A DNA stretch of 64,000 nucleotides from an uncultured Eggerthellaceae bacterium (GTDB lineage: Bacteria > Actinomycetota > Coriobacteriia > Coriobacteriales > Eggerthellaceae): NCBI GenBank assembly GCA_958452575.1, contig CAUDUM010000006.1, positions 124,001-188,000 of the forward strand, in the 5' to 3' direction. The notes below the pieces were generated by a model. That model was not told where the DNA came from. It did not search any database and was given only the letters and a program-made list of their open reading frames with translations. Positions 15,531-24,028 of the stretch are shown here, one piece after another (position 1 is the stretch's first letter; each line of letters begins with the position of its first letter). Position numbers and translations under genes: made by a program.

Positions 15531-18101
15531 TTAGTCCGAAGCGCCGCCCGTCAAGGAGCCGGCGGGACCGGAGCTCATGCCGGCGTGACCCAGGTCGAAG
15601 TTGGTCAGCAGCAGCTCCGCCTCGCGCGCGATGCTGTCGCGCTTGCGCGGCGCGGGGATGGCGCCGGAGCCCTGGCTGAACACCAGCTCGCCGTCCTTGG
15701 CGTCCACGTCGATGACCGAGCCGCTGGTCCACTTGCCCTCCAGGATCTGCTCGGACAGCGGATCCTCCAGCAGGCGCTGGATGGCGCGGCGCAGCGGACG
15801 GGCGCCGTAGGCGGTGTCGGTGCCCTCCTTGGCGAGCAGGGCGCAGGCCGCGTCGCTCAGGTTGATCGACATGTTCTGGGCGATCAGGCGCTCGCGCAGG
15901 TCGGCCACCATGAGCTTGACGATCTCGCCGATCTCGGCGGGCGTGAGCGACTTGAACACGATGATCTCGTCGACGCGGTTGAGGAACTCGGGGCGGAACA
16001 GCTTCTTGACCTCGGACATCACGCGGCTCTTGATCTCCTTGTCGGAAAGCCCCGCCTGCCCGTCGGTGGCAAAGCCCACCGTCGCCGGCTGGGCGATCTC
16101 GCGCGCGCCCACGTTGGAGGTCATGATGATGACCGTGTTGCGGAAATCGACCGTGCGGCCCTGGGCGTCGGTCAGGCGCCCCTCCTCCAAGATCTGCAGC
16201 AGGATGTTGAACACGTCGGGGTGCGCCTTCTCGATCTCGTCGAACAGCACCACCGAGTACGGGCGCTGGCGCACGGCCTTGGTCAGCTGGCCGCCCTCGT
16301 CGAATCCGACGTAGCCCGGAGGCGAGCCCACCAGGCGGCTGACGCTGTGCTTTTCCATGTACTCGGACATGTCGAAGGAGATGAGCGCCTCCTCGCTGTT
16401 GAACAGGAACTCGGCGAGCGCCTTGGACAGCTCGGTCTTGCCCACGCCCGACGGGCCCAGGAAGATGAACGAGCCGGCGGGACGGCGCGGATCCTTGAGC
16501 CCGCTGCGGCTGCGGCGGATCGCCTTGGACAGAGCCGTCACGGCCTCATTCTGGCCGATGACGCGCTCGTGCAGCACGCTTTCCATGCGCAGCAGCTTCT
16601 CGGTCTCGGCCTCGGTGAGGTCGGAGACCGGCACGCCCGTGGTCATGCTCACCACGTCGGCGATCTCCTGGACGCCGATCTGCTGGACGGTCTTTTGGGC
16701 CGTCTCCTCCCAGTTCTTCTGGGCCTCGTCGCGCTGCTCCTTGAGCTTGGTCTCCTCGTCGCGCAGCGTGGCGGCGCGCTCGAAGTCCTGCGCGGCGATG
16801 GCGGCGTCCTTCTCGGCGCGCGTGTGGCGCAGCTGGTCGTCGAGGTCGCGCAGCTCCTTGGGCAGCGTCATGTTGCGGATGCGCATGCGCGCGCCCGCCT
16901 CGTCGACGACGTCGATCGCCTTGTCGGGCAGGTAGCGGTCCTGGATGTAGCGGTTCGACAGCGACACGGCGGCGTGCAGCGCTTCCTCGGTGTAGCGCAC
17001 CTGGTGATGCGCCTCGTACTTGTCGCGCAGGCCCTCCAGGATGCGGATCGTCTGCTCTTCGGAAGGCTCATTGACCATGATCGTCTGGAAGCGGCGCTCG
17101 AGCGCGGAGTCCTTCTCGAGGTGCTTGCGGTACTCGTCGATGGTGGTCGCGCCGATGACCTGGATCTCGCCGCGAGACAGCGGCGGCTTCAGGATGGCGG
17201 CGGCGTCGATGGAGCCCTCGGCGGATCCGGCGCCGATCAGCGTGTGCATCTCGTCGATGAACAGGATGACGTCCTTGGCGCCGATCACCTCTTTGATGAC
17301 CTTCTTCAAGCGCTCCTCGAACTCGCCGCGATACTTGCTGCCGGCGACCAGGGCGGACACGTCGAGCGTGATCAGGCGCTTGCCGCGCAGGATGTCGGGC
17401 ACTTGGTTGGACACGATGAGCTCGGCCAAACCCTCCGCCACGGCGGTTTTGCCCACGCCGGGCTCGCCGATGAGCAGCGGGTTGTTCTTCTGGCGGCGGC
17501 TCAGGACCTGCATCACGCGCTCGATCTCGCCCGCGCGGCCGATGACGGGGTCCAGCTTGCCATCGCGCGCCTTCTGCGTGAGGTCGGTGCCGAACTCCTT
17601 GAGCATGCTGTCGGACTGCGGCCCGCCCTGCGCGAACGCGTTGCGGCCGGCATAGACCGGGCTTTGGCCGACCAGGTCGTTGAGCGCGGCGCGGACATCG
17701 TCGCCTTTGACGCCGAGGCGGCCCAGCACGTTGAGCGCCGTGCCCTCGCCCTCGCGGACGATGCCGAGCAGCAGGTGCTCGGTGGAAATGTAGCTTTGGC
17801 CCATCTGCATCGCCTCGCGCAGCGAGTTCTCCAGCACGCGCTTCATGCGCGGGGTGAACGACAGGTGGCCCGACACGTCAGCCGCCTCGTCGATGGCCAC
17901 GACCTGGCGGATGTTGGAGATGACGTCGTCGTACTTGACGTTCAGGCGGTCCAGCGCCTGGGCGGCCAGGCCGTCCTTCTCCTTTATCAGACCGAGCAGA
18001 ATGTGCTCGGTGCCCACGTAGGGCTGATGCAGGGCGCGCGCCTCGTCCTGTGCAAGGACGAGCACCTTGCGCGCCTTGTCGGTGAACTTCTCGAATGACA
18101 T
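15531..18101 (-). CDS. clpC: ATP-dependent Clp protease ATP-binding subunit ClpC
   Basis: 856 residues. An N-terminal double Clp-N repeat ([19 protein letters not shown]..., [18 protein letters not shown]) is followed by AAA-1 with Walker [14 protein letters not shown] and Walker [16 protein letters not shown], a middle domain holding a UVR-like helix ([16 protein letters not shown]), then AAA-2 with [13 protein letters not shown] and [16 protein letters not shown]. This is the ClpC rather than ClpA/ClpB layout. It unfolds substrates for ClpP and helps protein quality control in the cytoplasm. A CIRCE-type operator 113 bases upstream indicates HrcA heat-shock control. Monocistronic: terminators lie on both sides. 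Confidence 0.97.
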   Translation of the reverse strand: MSFEKFTDKARKVLVLAQDEARALHQPYVGTEHILLGLIKEKDGLAAQALDRLNVKYDDVISNIRQVVAIDEAADVSGHLSFTPRMKRVLENSLREAMQMGQSYISTEHLLLGIVREGEGTALNVLGRLGVKGDDVRAALNDLVGQSPVYAGRNAFAQGGPQSDSMLKEFGTDLTQKARDGKLDPVIGRAGEIERVMQVLSRRQKNNPLLIGEPGVGKTAVAEGLAELIVSNQVPDILRGKRLITLDVSALVAGSKYRGEFEERLKKVIKEVIGAKDVILFIDEMHTLIGAGSAEGSIDAAAILKPPLSRGEIQVIGATTIDEYRKHLEKDSALERRFQTIMVNEPSEEQTIRILEGLRDKYEAHHQVRYTEEALHAAVSLSNRYIQDRYLPDKAIDVVDEAGARMRIRNMTLPKELRDLDDQLRHTRAEKDAAIAAQDFERAATLRDEETKLKEQRDEAQKNWEETAQKTVQQIGVQEIADVVSMTTGVPVSDLTEAETEKLLRMESVLHERVIGQNEAVTALSKAIRRSRSGLKDPRRPAGSFIFLGPSGVGKTELSKALAEFLFNSEEALISFDMSEYMEKHSVSRLVGSPPGYVGFDEGGQLTKAVRQRPYSVVLFDEIEKAHPDVFNILLQILEEGRLTDAQGRTVDFRNTVIIMTSNVGAREIAQPATVGFATDGQAGLSDKEIKSRVMSEVKKLFRPEFLNRVDEIIVFKSLTPAEIGEIVKLMVADLRERLIAQNMSINLSDAACALLAKEGTDTAYGARPLRRAIQRLLEDPLSEQILEGKWTSGSVIDVDAKDGELVFSQGSGAIPAPRKRDSIAREAELLLTNFDLGHAGMSSGPAGSLTGGASD

Positions 18102-18213
18102 GCAAGCCTCGTTTCTTCAGAGGTTGTCGTGCGGGTCCGCGCCGCCGGAGGCCGCTCAAGGCGCCCTGCCGCCACTGCGGTTAAGTGACACCGCGTCTTT
18201 ACCACGAAACACT

Positions 18214-18240
18214 CTAGCACTCCTGTCAACAGAGTGCCAA
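18214..18240 (-). promoter_or_regulatory. CIRCE operator (HrcA site) upstream of clpC
   Basis: CTAGCACTC (18214-18222), a 9-base spacer, and GAGTGCCAA (18232-18240). The consensus is TTAGCACTC-N9-GAGTGCTAA; this matches 16 of 18 fixed positions, with the exact spacer length. HrcA binds CIRCE to repress heat-shock genes. It lies between the lysS terminator and clpC, reading toward clpC. Confidence 0.88.
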
Positions 18241-18283
18241 ACCGTCATCGCTACGTAACGAAATGCCCATCACCGAAAAACGA

Positions 18284-18307
18284 ACGCCCCCGCAGGAGCG
18301 GGGGCGT
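18284..18307 (-). terminator. Terminator of lysS
   Basis: Perfect stem ACGCCCCCGC / GCGGGGGCGT with a 4-base loop; on the minus strand followed by TCGTTTTTCGG. 28 bases past the lysS stop. Confidence 0.85.
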
Positions 18308-18334
18308 CACGCAGGCGAACGAGTCGTCTAAGCG

Positions 18335-20290
18335 CTAATAGAGCTTGGCGCCGGCGGGGATGCGGTCGTCGATCTGGAGGAGGTTGAGGCGCTCCTCGTC
18401 GCCCTCCTTGTGGATGGCGGACAGCAGCATGCCGCAGGAGTCGATGCCCATCATCTTGCGCGGCGGCAGGTTGGTGATGGCCACCAACGTGCGGCCCACC
18501 AGGTCCTCCGGCTCGTAGTAGGCGCGGATGCCCGAGAGGATCGTGCGGTCGGCGCCCGAGCCGTCGTCGAGCGTGAACTGGAGCAGCTTCTTGCTCTTGG
18601 GGACAGCGACGCACTCCTTCACCTTGACGGCGCGGAAATCCGACTTGCTGAACGTCTCGAAGTCGACCTCGTCCTCGAACAGCGGCTCGACGACGATCTT
18701 GGAGCGATCGATCGTGGGAACCTTGTTCGGCGCATAGGCGTCCTCGGCCGCGGCGGCGTCGGAGGAGCTGAGCTTGGAGCGCGAGCCCTTCTCGGGCTTC
18801 ATGTGCGGGAACAGCAGCACGTCGCGGATGGACGCCTGGTTGGTGAGCAGCATGACCACGCGGTCGATGCCGATGCCGATGCCGCCAGCGGGCGGCATAC
18901 CGTACTCCAGCGCGCGCACGTAATCCTCGTCGTACTCCATGGCCTCCTCGTCGCCGCCAGCCTTCTCCTCCATCTGGCGGGCGAAGCGCTCGGCCTGGTC
19001 GACCGGGTCGTTGAGCTCGCTGAACGCGTTGGCGTACTCGTGGCCGGCGATAACCAGCTCGAAGCGGTGCGTGAGGCGCGGCTCGTCATCGTAGCGCTTG
19101 GCCAGCGGGCTCACCTCGATCGGGTAGTCCACGACGAACGTCGGGTTGACGATGGTGTCCTCGCCCAGCTCGTCATAGATCTCGGCGATGAGCTTGCCAG
19201 TTGTCCACTCGGGCTTGACCTCGATGCCGCGCGCCTTGCACTCGGCGGCAAGCTCCTCGGCGGGCGTGTCGATCGTCACCTCGCGGCCCAGGACCTCGGA
19301 GACGATCTCGGTCATGGGGCGGCTGGGCCACGTGCCGGACAGGTCGATCGTCATGCCTTGATACTCGATCTGCTCGGAATCGTTGACGGCGGCGTTGGCG
19401 GCCTTGATGACGCCTTCGGCGAGCGCCTTCATGCCCTCGAGGTCGGAGTAGGCGCGGTAGGCCTCCATCGTGGTGAACTCGGGGTTGTGCGTGAGGTCCA
19501 TGCCCTCGTTGCGGAAGATGCGGCCGATCTCGAACACGCGCTCGAACCCGCCCACCAGCAGGCGCTTGAGGTGCAGCTCGGTGGCGATGCGCAGGTAGCA
19601 CTCCTGGTTGAGCGCGTTGAAGTGAGTGATAAACGGCTTGGCCGTGGCGCCGCCCTGGATCGTCTGCAGGATGGGCGTCTCGACCTCCATGTAGCCGTCG
19701 CCTTCCATGTAGCGACGGAACGCCGACAGGATGGCAGAGCGCTTGCGGAACGTCTCGCGCACGTCCTCGTTGACGATGAGGTCGACGTAGCGCTGGCGGT
19801 AGCGCGTCTCCTTGTCGGACAGGCCGTGGAACTTCTCGGGCAGCGGGCGCACGCTCTTGGACAGCAGCTTGATCGCGCGGGGCGCGACGGAGAGCTGGCC
19901 GCGCTTGGTGCGCACGACGTTGCCCTCGACATTGACGATGTCGCCCACGTCGAGCTTCTTGAGCAGATCCCAGTCGGCCTCGCTCATGTCGTTGATGCGG
20001 CAGAACAGCTGGATGTCGGCCGTCGCGTCGCGCAGCACCACGAACGAGATCTTGCCCTGGCCGCGCTTGGCGACGATGCGGCCGCCGATCTTCACGATGT
20101 CGTCGGTCTGACCCTCGTTGGGAAGGTCGGCATAGCCCGCCTCGATGTCGGCGGCGTAGTCGCGCACCTCGGAATGCTCGGGATACGGGTTGGCACCCGC
20201 CGCCAGGTACTCCTCGCGCGTCGCCAGACGACGCGCCCGCTCGTCGTTGAGCGTGGGATCGGGGGCGGTTTCGTTGATGTTCTCGGTCAT
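18335..20290 (-). CDS. lysS: Lysyl-tRNA synthetase with C-terminal tRNA-binding domain
   Basis: 651 residues, longer than the usual ~500. It has an OB-fold anticodon domain (VKIGGRIVAKRGQGKISFVVLRD), class II motif 2 FEIGRIFRNEG...HNPEFTTMEAY and motif 3 GGIGIGIDRVVMLLT ending at ~480. After an acidic/Ser-rich linker, ~115 residues form a second OB fold of the Trbp111/MetG-C type: FETFSKSDFRAVKVKECVAV...LLQFTLDDGSG...GIRAYYEPEDLVGRTLVAITNLPPRKMMGIDSCGMLLSA. The appended domain is normally on MetRS or free-standing and boosts tRNA affinity. ATG 20290 has GGGAG 8 bases upstream; the frame extends 48 codons further but that part is not protein-like. Downstream of greA. Confidence 0.95.
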   Translation of the reverse strand: MTENINETAPDPTLNDERARRLATREEYLAAGANPYPEHSEVRDYAADIEAGYADLPNEGQTDDIVKIGGRIVAKRGQGKISFVVLRDATADIQLFCRINDMSEADWDLLKKLDVGDIVNVEGNVVRTKRGQLSVAPRAIKLLSKSVRPLPEKFHGLSDKETRYRQRYVDLIVNEDVRETFRKRSAILSAFRRYMEGDGYMEVETPILQTIQGGATAKPFITHFNALNQECYLRIATELHLKRLLVGGFERVFEIGRIFRNEGMDLTHNPEFTTMEAYRAYSDLEGMKALAEGVIKAANAAVNDSEQIEYQGMTIDLSGTWPSRPMTEIVSEVLGREVTIDTPAEELAAECKARGIEVKPEWTTGKLIAEIYDELGEDTIVNPTFVVDYPIEVSPLAKRYDDEPRLTHRFELVIAGHEYANAFSELNDPVDQAERFARQMEEKAGGDEEAMEYDEDYVRALEYGMPPAGGIGIGIDRVVMLLTNQASIRDVLLFPHMKPEKGSRSKLSSSDAAAAEDAYAPNKVPTIDRSKIVVEPLFEDEVDFETFSKSDFRAVKVKECVAVPKSKKLLQFTLDDGSGADRTILSGIRAYYEPEDLVGRTLVAITNLPPRKMMGIDSCGMLLSAIHKEGDEERLNLLQIDDRIPAGAKLY

Positions 20291-20325
20291 TGTTTGAACT
20301 CCCATGTCGTTCGTAGAGTCAGCGA

Positions 20326-20427
20326 GGAGCCCTCTCGTGCCGGCGATTCGCGGGATCGTGCGAGCGAAGCGTACAACGGGCACGCGAGTCCGCGGGATCC
20401 CACGGAGATCCGGCGCGAGAGGGCTCC
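20326..20427. repeat. 18-bp inverted repeat between greA and lysS
   Basis: GGAGCCCTCTCGTGCCGG (20326-20343) pairs with CCGGCGCGAGAGGGCTCC (20410-20427) at 17 of 18 positions. The 66-base interior contains the direct pair CGCGGGATCGTGC / CGCGGGATCCCAC. It ends 36 bases before the lysS ATG. Possible attenuator or palindromic insertion. Confidence 0.6.
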
Positions 20428-20471
20428 GCGGCATCGACGGGTTACGCCGGTCGGCAGATCGGCGGAACCTT

Positions 20472-20942
20472 TTAGTGCTCGATCTTGAGGATGCTCATCT
20501 TGATGACGCGGCCGGTGGGGCCGGTGGTCTCGATGTCATCGCCCTTCTTGTGGCCCAAAAGCGCCGCGCCGACCGGGGACTCGTTGGAGATCTTGCCCTC
20601 AGCGGTGTTGGCCTCGGCGCCGCCCACGATGGTGAACACGCGCTCGCGGCCGCCCATGTCGACGGTCACCGTGGAGCCGATGTTGACCTTGCTGGAGCGC
20701 TTGGGCGCGTTGACGACGGTCGCCTCGGACAGGATGCGGGAGATCTCGGCGATGCGCGCCTCCATCATGCCCTGCTCGTTCTTGGCGTCGTCGTACTCGG
20801 AGTTCTCGGAGATGTCGCCGAACTCGCGGGCGACCTTGATGCGCTCGCCGATCTCGGCGCGCTTCTCGGTCTCGAGGTAGTGCAGCTCCTGCTCGAGCTT
20901 CTCCTTGCCTTCCTGGGTCAGGATGAAATTGTCGTTGGCCAT
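20472..20942 (-). CDS. greA: Transcription elongation factor GreA
   Basis: 156 residues. The N-terminal coiled coil starts NFILTQEGKEKLEQELHYLETEKRAEIGERIKVAREFGDISENSEYDDAKNEQ, whose acidic tip residues (D-E at DISENSEYDDA) stimulate transcript cleavage by RNA polymerase. The C-terminal FKBP-like domain has GSTVTVDMGG and SPVGAALLGHKKGDDIETTGP. The start at 20942 is at the family's normal position; GGTGAGG lies 4 bases upstream. It is likely co-transcribed with lysS, a frequent greA-lysS pairing in actinobacteria. Confidence 0.97.
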   Translation of the reverse strand: MANDNFILTQEGKEKLEQELHYLETEKRAEIGERIKVAREFGDISENSEYDDAKNEQGMMEARIAEISRILSEATVVNAPKRSSKVNIGSTVTVDMGGRERVFTIVGGAEANTAEGKISNESPVGAALLGHKKGDDIETTGPTGRVIKMSILKIEH

Positions 20943-21123
20943 GTTCCTCACCTGTTCGTTTAAACGCAACGGACGCGCCTCGCGGGCGCGCCGTCTCTTA
21001 CCTGATATTTCCCGGAGCGGCGGCGTGGCGCCGCCCTCCCCCGCTCGAACGTCGCCTCAGCGGGCCGCAGTCGAAACGAGAACGCGGCGCGCGCTCAAGC
21101 ACACGCCGCGAGATGCCCTGGGG

Positions 21124-21396
21124 CTATTCGGCCTTCTTGGTGACCACCTTGCGGGTGGTCTTCTTGGCGGCCGGCTTCTCCTCCGGCTCCTCCTCGACGA
21201 CTTCCTCGACGACCTCTTCGACCTCGGAGGCCTCCTCTTCGGCGTCCTTCTTGTCGCCGCCGATGCCCTCGCGCAGGTTCTTGACGGTCTTGCCCAGCGC
21301 GCTGCCGAGCTTCGGAAGGTTCTTCGGGCCGAAGATCAGCAGGATGACTGCCAGGATGATCAGCAGCTCGGGCACGCCCATTCCCAGGATTTTCAT
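21124..21396 (-). CDS. tatA: Sec-independent translocase component TatA
   Basis: 90 residues. A single N-terminal membrane helix GVPELLIILAVILLIFGP, then the hinge and amphipathic helix NLPKLGSALGKTVKNLREGI, then a long acidic Glu/Val tail switching to Lys-rich KPAAKKTTRKVVTKKAE. This is the standard TatA/E layout. Multimers form the pore that exports folded, often cofactor-containing proteins. GGAGG lies 6 bases before the ATG at 21396. The charged tail is more repetitive than usual. No other Tat genes are adjacent. Confidence 0.95.
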   Translation of the reverse strand: MKILGMGVPELLIILAVILLIFGPKNLPKLGSALGKTVKNLREGIGGDKKDAEEEASEVEEVVEEVVEEEPEEKPAAKKTTRKVVTKKAE

Positions 21397-21768
21397 ACGG
21401 TTCCTCCAACTGTGCAAAGACGGAGGCCTCATGCCTCCACCCTTTATCCTCCGCTTCAAAAAACCGCCCGGGCAGGGCGGCTGATTGCAGCCCCGCTAGG
21501 ATAGCACAAGCGCCGGGGAATTGACCCCTCGTACAAAATGAACACGCCCCCGCGAAAGGCGAAGGGCGCCGAGGCGTCTTGCACCTGGCGATGTCATACG
21601 GCGGCGATAGCGCGAGGGCAGCAGCGGCGCGAGAAAGGCGCTGATTGCGAAAAGCGCCCGAAAGAAGCCAAGCATCGCAGGCGAAGCAAGAGAGCATCGA
21701 TGATGGCGGATGAGCGCTGCGACGAAGAGCATCTCCCGGGAATCACGCAGCATGTCCGAGCGTCCCGC

Positions 21769-21974
21769 AAACAGGAAACCAGTACCGGAATCCGGTTTGA
21801 AAAGCGAATCGCGCGCAGAAATGTGGTTTCTACCAGTTTGAGGAGCTATTTCGGGCCTCAAACTGGCAGAAACCACTTCTCGATGAAAAATGAGTCGCTG
21901 AAACTGGATATCGGTACTGGTTTCCTGTTTGATAAACCCTTCAAAATGGAGAGTGGTACCGGCTTCCCGTTTGG
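21769..21974. repeat. Nested palindromic element with a third partial arm
   Basis: Outer arms 21769-21787 and 21912-21930 are perfectly complementary over 19 bp (core GGAAACCAGTACCG / CGGTACTGGTTTCC). Inner arms 21823-21843 and 21856-21876 match at 20 of 21 (core TACCAGTTTGAGG / CCTCAAACTGGCA) around a 12-base loop. Intermediate bases also partly pair. A degenerate third copy of the outer motif, GTACCGGCTTCCCGTTTGG, lies at ~21956-21974. It sits in a 768-base gap (21397-22164) with no credible gene. Looks like a mobile palindromic (REP/MITE-like) unit. Confidence 0.75.
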
Positions 21975-22129
21975 TCGTGACAATCGGGGGCGGGACGAAG
22001 AGGACGGCAAGAGGCGCGTGCCAGACAGACCCCAAGCCGTTGCGGAGAAGCAGGGGGAGGCGCGATTCCAGGCCACGGCGCAACCGCGAAGCGCAAGAGC
22101 GGACACGCGATGATCGTCCTGGCAATGAA

Positions 22130-22153
22130 AAAGCCCCGGCGAGCCGGGGCTTT
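22130..22153 (-). terminator. Terminator of tRNA-Pro
   Basis: Perfect stem AAAGCCCCGGC / GCCGGGGCTTT with a 2-base connection, followed on the minus strand by TTCATTGCC; 11 bases beyond the tRNA 3' end. Confidence 0.85.
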
Positions 22154-22164
22154 CGTTTCGATGG

Positions 22165-22238
22165 TCGGGATGACTGGATTTGAACCAGCGACCTCTGCGT
22201 CCCGAACGCAGCGCTCTACCAAGCTGAGCCACATCCCG
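22165..22238 (-). tRNA. tRNA-Pro(CGG)
   Basis: 74 nt on the minus strand. Acceptor stem CGGGATG / CATCCCG with discriminator A, D-arm GGCTCAGCTTGGTAGAGC, anticodon stem CTGCG / CGCAG with loop TTCGGGA (anticodon CGG), and T-arm CTGGTTCAAATCCAG. No CCA is encoded. It is followed by its own terminator. Confidence 0.95.
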
Positions 22239-22497
22239 ATGCCGCTAAAAGCAGCGACGGATATATTAGCACAAACTCGCCGTCGTGCGCGAAAAAGTTT
22301 TGAGATTCTATCTCCAACACCTAGCGAGCCCAGAAGCTCCATGCGGATGAAGCTCGAGCATATCCCTAGATGAAAATCGAAAGCTGCCCTTTGCGCGGCA
22401 TCCCAGGCTTTCGTGCAAACGCCTTCCGCCACAGCACGCGACGGCCGAAATGGCATGCGCCCACGCAACCGCCGTTTGCTCTTACGTGCCCGTCCGG

Positions 22498-23202
22498 CTA
22501 CTCCCCCAGCACGATGGTGGCGCCGACGGAGAAAGCCGCGTGCAGCCGCACGACCCCTTCACGCGTCGAGAATGAATGCGCGATGGCCACCTGCGCACCA
22601 TCGGCCAAGCCTTTATCCGCAGCCAGCCGGGCGCCTTCGGAAGATAGCTCGGATGCCGACACCTCCTCGCAGCGCCCCTCCGCGTCGATGAACACCACCG
22701 GAGCGTCGCGCTCCTCCTCAAGGGCGAAATCCTCCATTTTCAGATAGACCTCGTCGACCAGCCCAATCGCCTGATCGGCCATATGGCCCATGCTCGGAGC
22801 GTCCACATCCGGCGCGCCCATGGAGAACACCGGAATGTCGGGAGCCGCTTCGCGCACGCATGCGCACGTTTGAGGATCGGCGACCAAAGCGACGCGCAGC
22901 CGGTATCCGGCAAGCGCCTGCGCCAACGCCTCCCGCGGCATCCCCGCAGGCGCCAGCACGGCCTTTGCCCCGCAAGCCTGAATCGCCGAAAGCGCGCAGA
23001 ATTGGCCCATACTGTTCGGAGACGACAGCAGCACCGCGTCACCCGCAGACAGATCCGCAATCCCGGTGAAGTAGCGAGCCAGCACGCACGCCAGCGAATA
23101 AGCCTCCAGATAGGTGGGCGCCTCTTTGCCCCACAACGCCACGGGCCGCTGTGGCACGCGGTGCACTTGGCTTTTGAGCAAAGACATGAGGGTGTCTTCC
23201 AT
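22498..23202 (-). CDS. Truncated, degenerate adenylate-forming enzyme homologue
   Basis: About 234 residues. The first ~130 resemble the N-terminal subdomain of acyl-CoA synthetases: VHRVPQRPVALWGKEAPTYLEAYSLACVLARYF, then GDAVLLSSPNSMGQFCALSAIQACGAKAVLAPAGMP. Where the ATP-binding P-loop (SGTTGxPK) should occur, the sequence reads APVVFIDAEGRCEEVSASEL, with no P-loop, and the protein ends with FSVGATIVLGE, a position normally mid-domain. All later motifs, including the catalytic C-terminal domain, are missing. It is therefore unlikely to be catalytic: a decayed gene or a repurposed CoA/acyl-binding protein. ATG 23202 has AGGA 5 bases upstream; later ATG 23187 is possible. Confidence 0.6.
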   Translation of the reverse strand: MEDTLMSLLKSQVHRVPQRPVALWGKEAPTYLEAYSLACVLARYFTGIADLSAGDAVLLSSPNSMGQFCALSAIQACGAKAVLAPAGMPREALAQALAGYRLRVALVADPQTCACVREAAPDIPVFSMGAPDVDAPSMGHMADQAIGLVDEVYLKMEDFALEEERDAPVVFIDAEGRCEEVSASELSSEGARLAADKGLADGAQVAIAHSFSTREGVVRLHAAFSVGATIVLGE

Positions 23203-23289
23203 AACCGTCCTATCTTCGATGGATCGCCGCACGAAACCGACGCCTTCGAACATACCACAACGCAAGCGAAGCTTCATCGAAGAAGGGAC

Positions 23290-23393
23290 AGCCTTGCTTG
23301 GCTGTGCGCAGCCGGATCGGCTCAGGCCTTGCTGGGCCGCGCTCCATCAGATCGGGTTGGGCCGGGCCTTGCCAAACCGCGCTCGATAGGAGC
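23290..23393. repeat. Three degenerate direct repeats of ~35 bp
   Basis: Units beginning GCCTTGCTTGGCTGTGCGC (23291), GCCTTGCTGGGCCGCGCTC (~23326) and GCCTTGCCAAACCGCGCTCG (~23366), the first two continuing into an AT(C)GG-containing tail. They lie in the 400-base gap 23203-23602, which otherwise holds the promoter of the small membrane protein and no gene. Confidence 0.45.
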
Positions 23394-23602
23394 GAGCCCG
23401 ACGGTGCCACGGCAGGTCGCCCTCGATCGATGCGGATCGAATAAAGCCGGATATCGCCGAGGCGGATAGGAGAGCATGCAAAACACGCGCACTTTCGCAC
23501 AATATCGCCGCGGTTTTTCAGCACGTATGCGCGATGTTCGACATTGCGCGGCGCGGCATTGTACGATGATGCTGAATCAGAGTGCCAAGCAAGGAGGCTC
23601 AG

Positions 23603-23806
23603 ATGAAATCCGACAAAGCCAAAAACACCGACATCGAGCTGAAGGAAACCTCCAAAAAGGACGGATCCAACAAGTACGCCGGCAAAGACGGCAAAGTCGA
23701 TTGGAAAGATCCCAAGCTCCTTGCCGAGATGGGCGCCGCCGCCGCGATCATCGTCATCTTCATGGCGCTCACGGGCGGGTTCGGAGCCATCACGTCGTTG
23801 CAGTAG
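23603..23806 (+). CDS. Small hypothetical single-pass membrane protein
   Basis: 67 residues, family not recognised. The first ~45 residues are highly charged and Lys-rich (KSDKAKNTDIELKETSKKDG...), followed by a hydrophobic helix LLAEMGAAAAIIVIFMALTGGFGAI and a short tail. AAGGAGG is 5 bases before the ATG, a very strong ribosome site, and a perfect terminator follows, so it looks like a genuine expressed gene. It is divergent from the truncated adenylate-forming homologue and convergent with the dicarboxylate carrier. Function unknown; the tail-anchored shape suggests a membrane-tethered accessory protein. Confidence 0.75.
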   Translation: MKSDKAKNTDIELKETSKKDGSNKYAGKDGKVDWKDPKLLAEMGAAAAIIVIFMALTGGFGAITSLQ

Positions 23807-23869
23807 AGCCCACCCGCGCAGAAGAGGCTCCGTCGACGGGGCCGGAAAATCAATCAATCTAAAACGCAG

Positions 23870-23932
23870 AACCGCCCTTCATCTCGCCTGTCCCCCCGCA
23901 AAGGGCACAGAAGGAGGCGATGAAGGGCGGTT
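23870..23932. terminator. Bidirectional terminator
   Basis: Perfect 14-bp inverted repeat AACCGCCCTTCATC / GATGAAGGGCGGTT with a 35-base loop, between the convergent small membrane protein gene and the MatC-like transporter gene. Confidence 0.7.
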
Positions 23933-24028
23933 TCGCGTGGTCGGGTAACGAACCCGACCGATGCCCCGGACGAGGCGCGCTCCTGTTTGGAGGGACCAGG
24001 AAAGCGCGCCCCGCACGCGGGTCAGGCT

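Noticed and set aside
15585..18098. 837-codon open frame on the plus strand
   Set aside because: Antisense shadow of clpC.
21496..22125. Overlapping ORFs on both strands (209 and 191 codons)
   Set aside because: Both run through the nested palindromic element, lack ribosome sites and share the same repeat-derived peptide (TGFLF); better explained as a repeat, not a gene.
23290..23393. Tandem repeats considered as a CRISPR-like array
   Set aside because: Units are too degenerate, only three, and without constant spacers.
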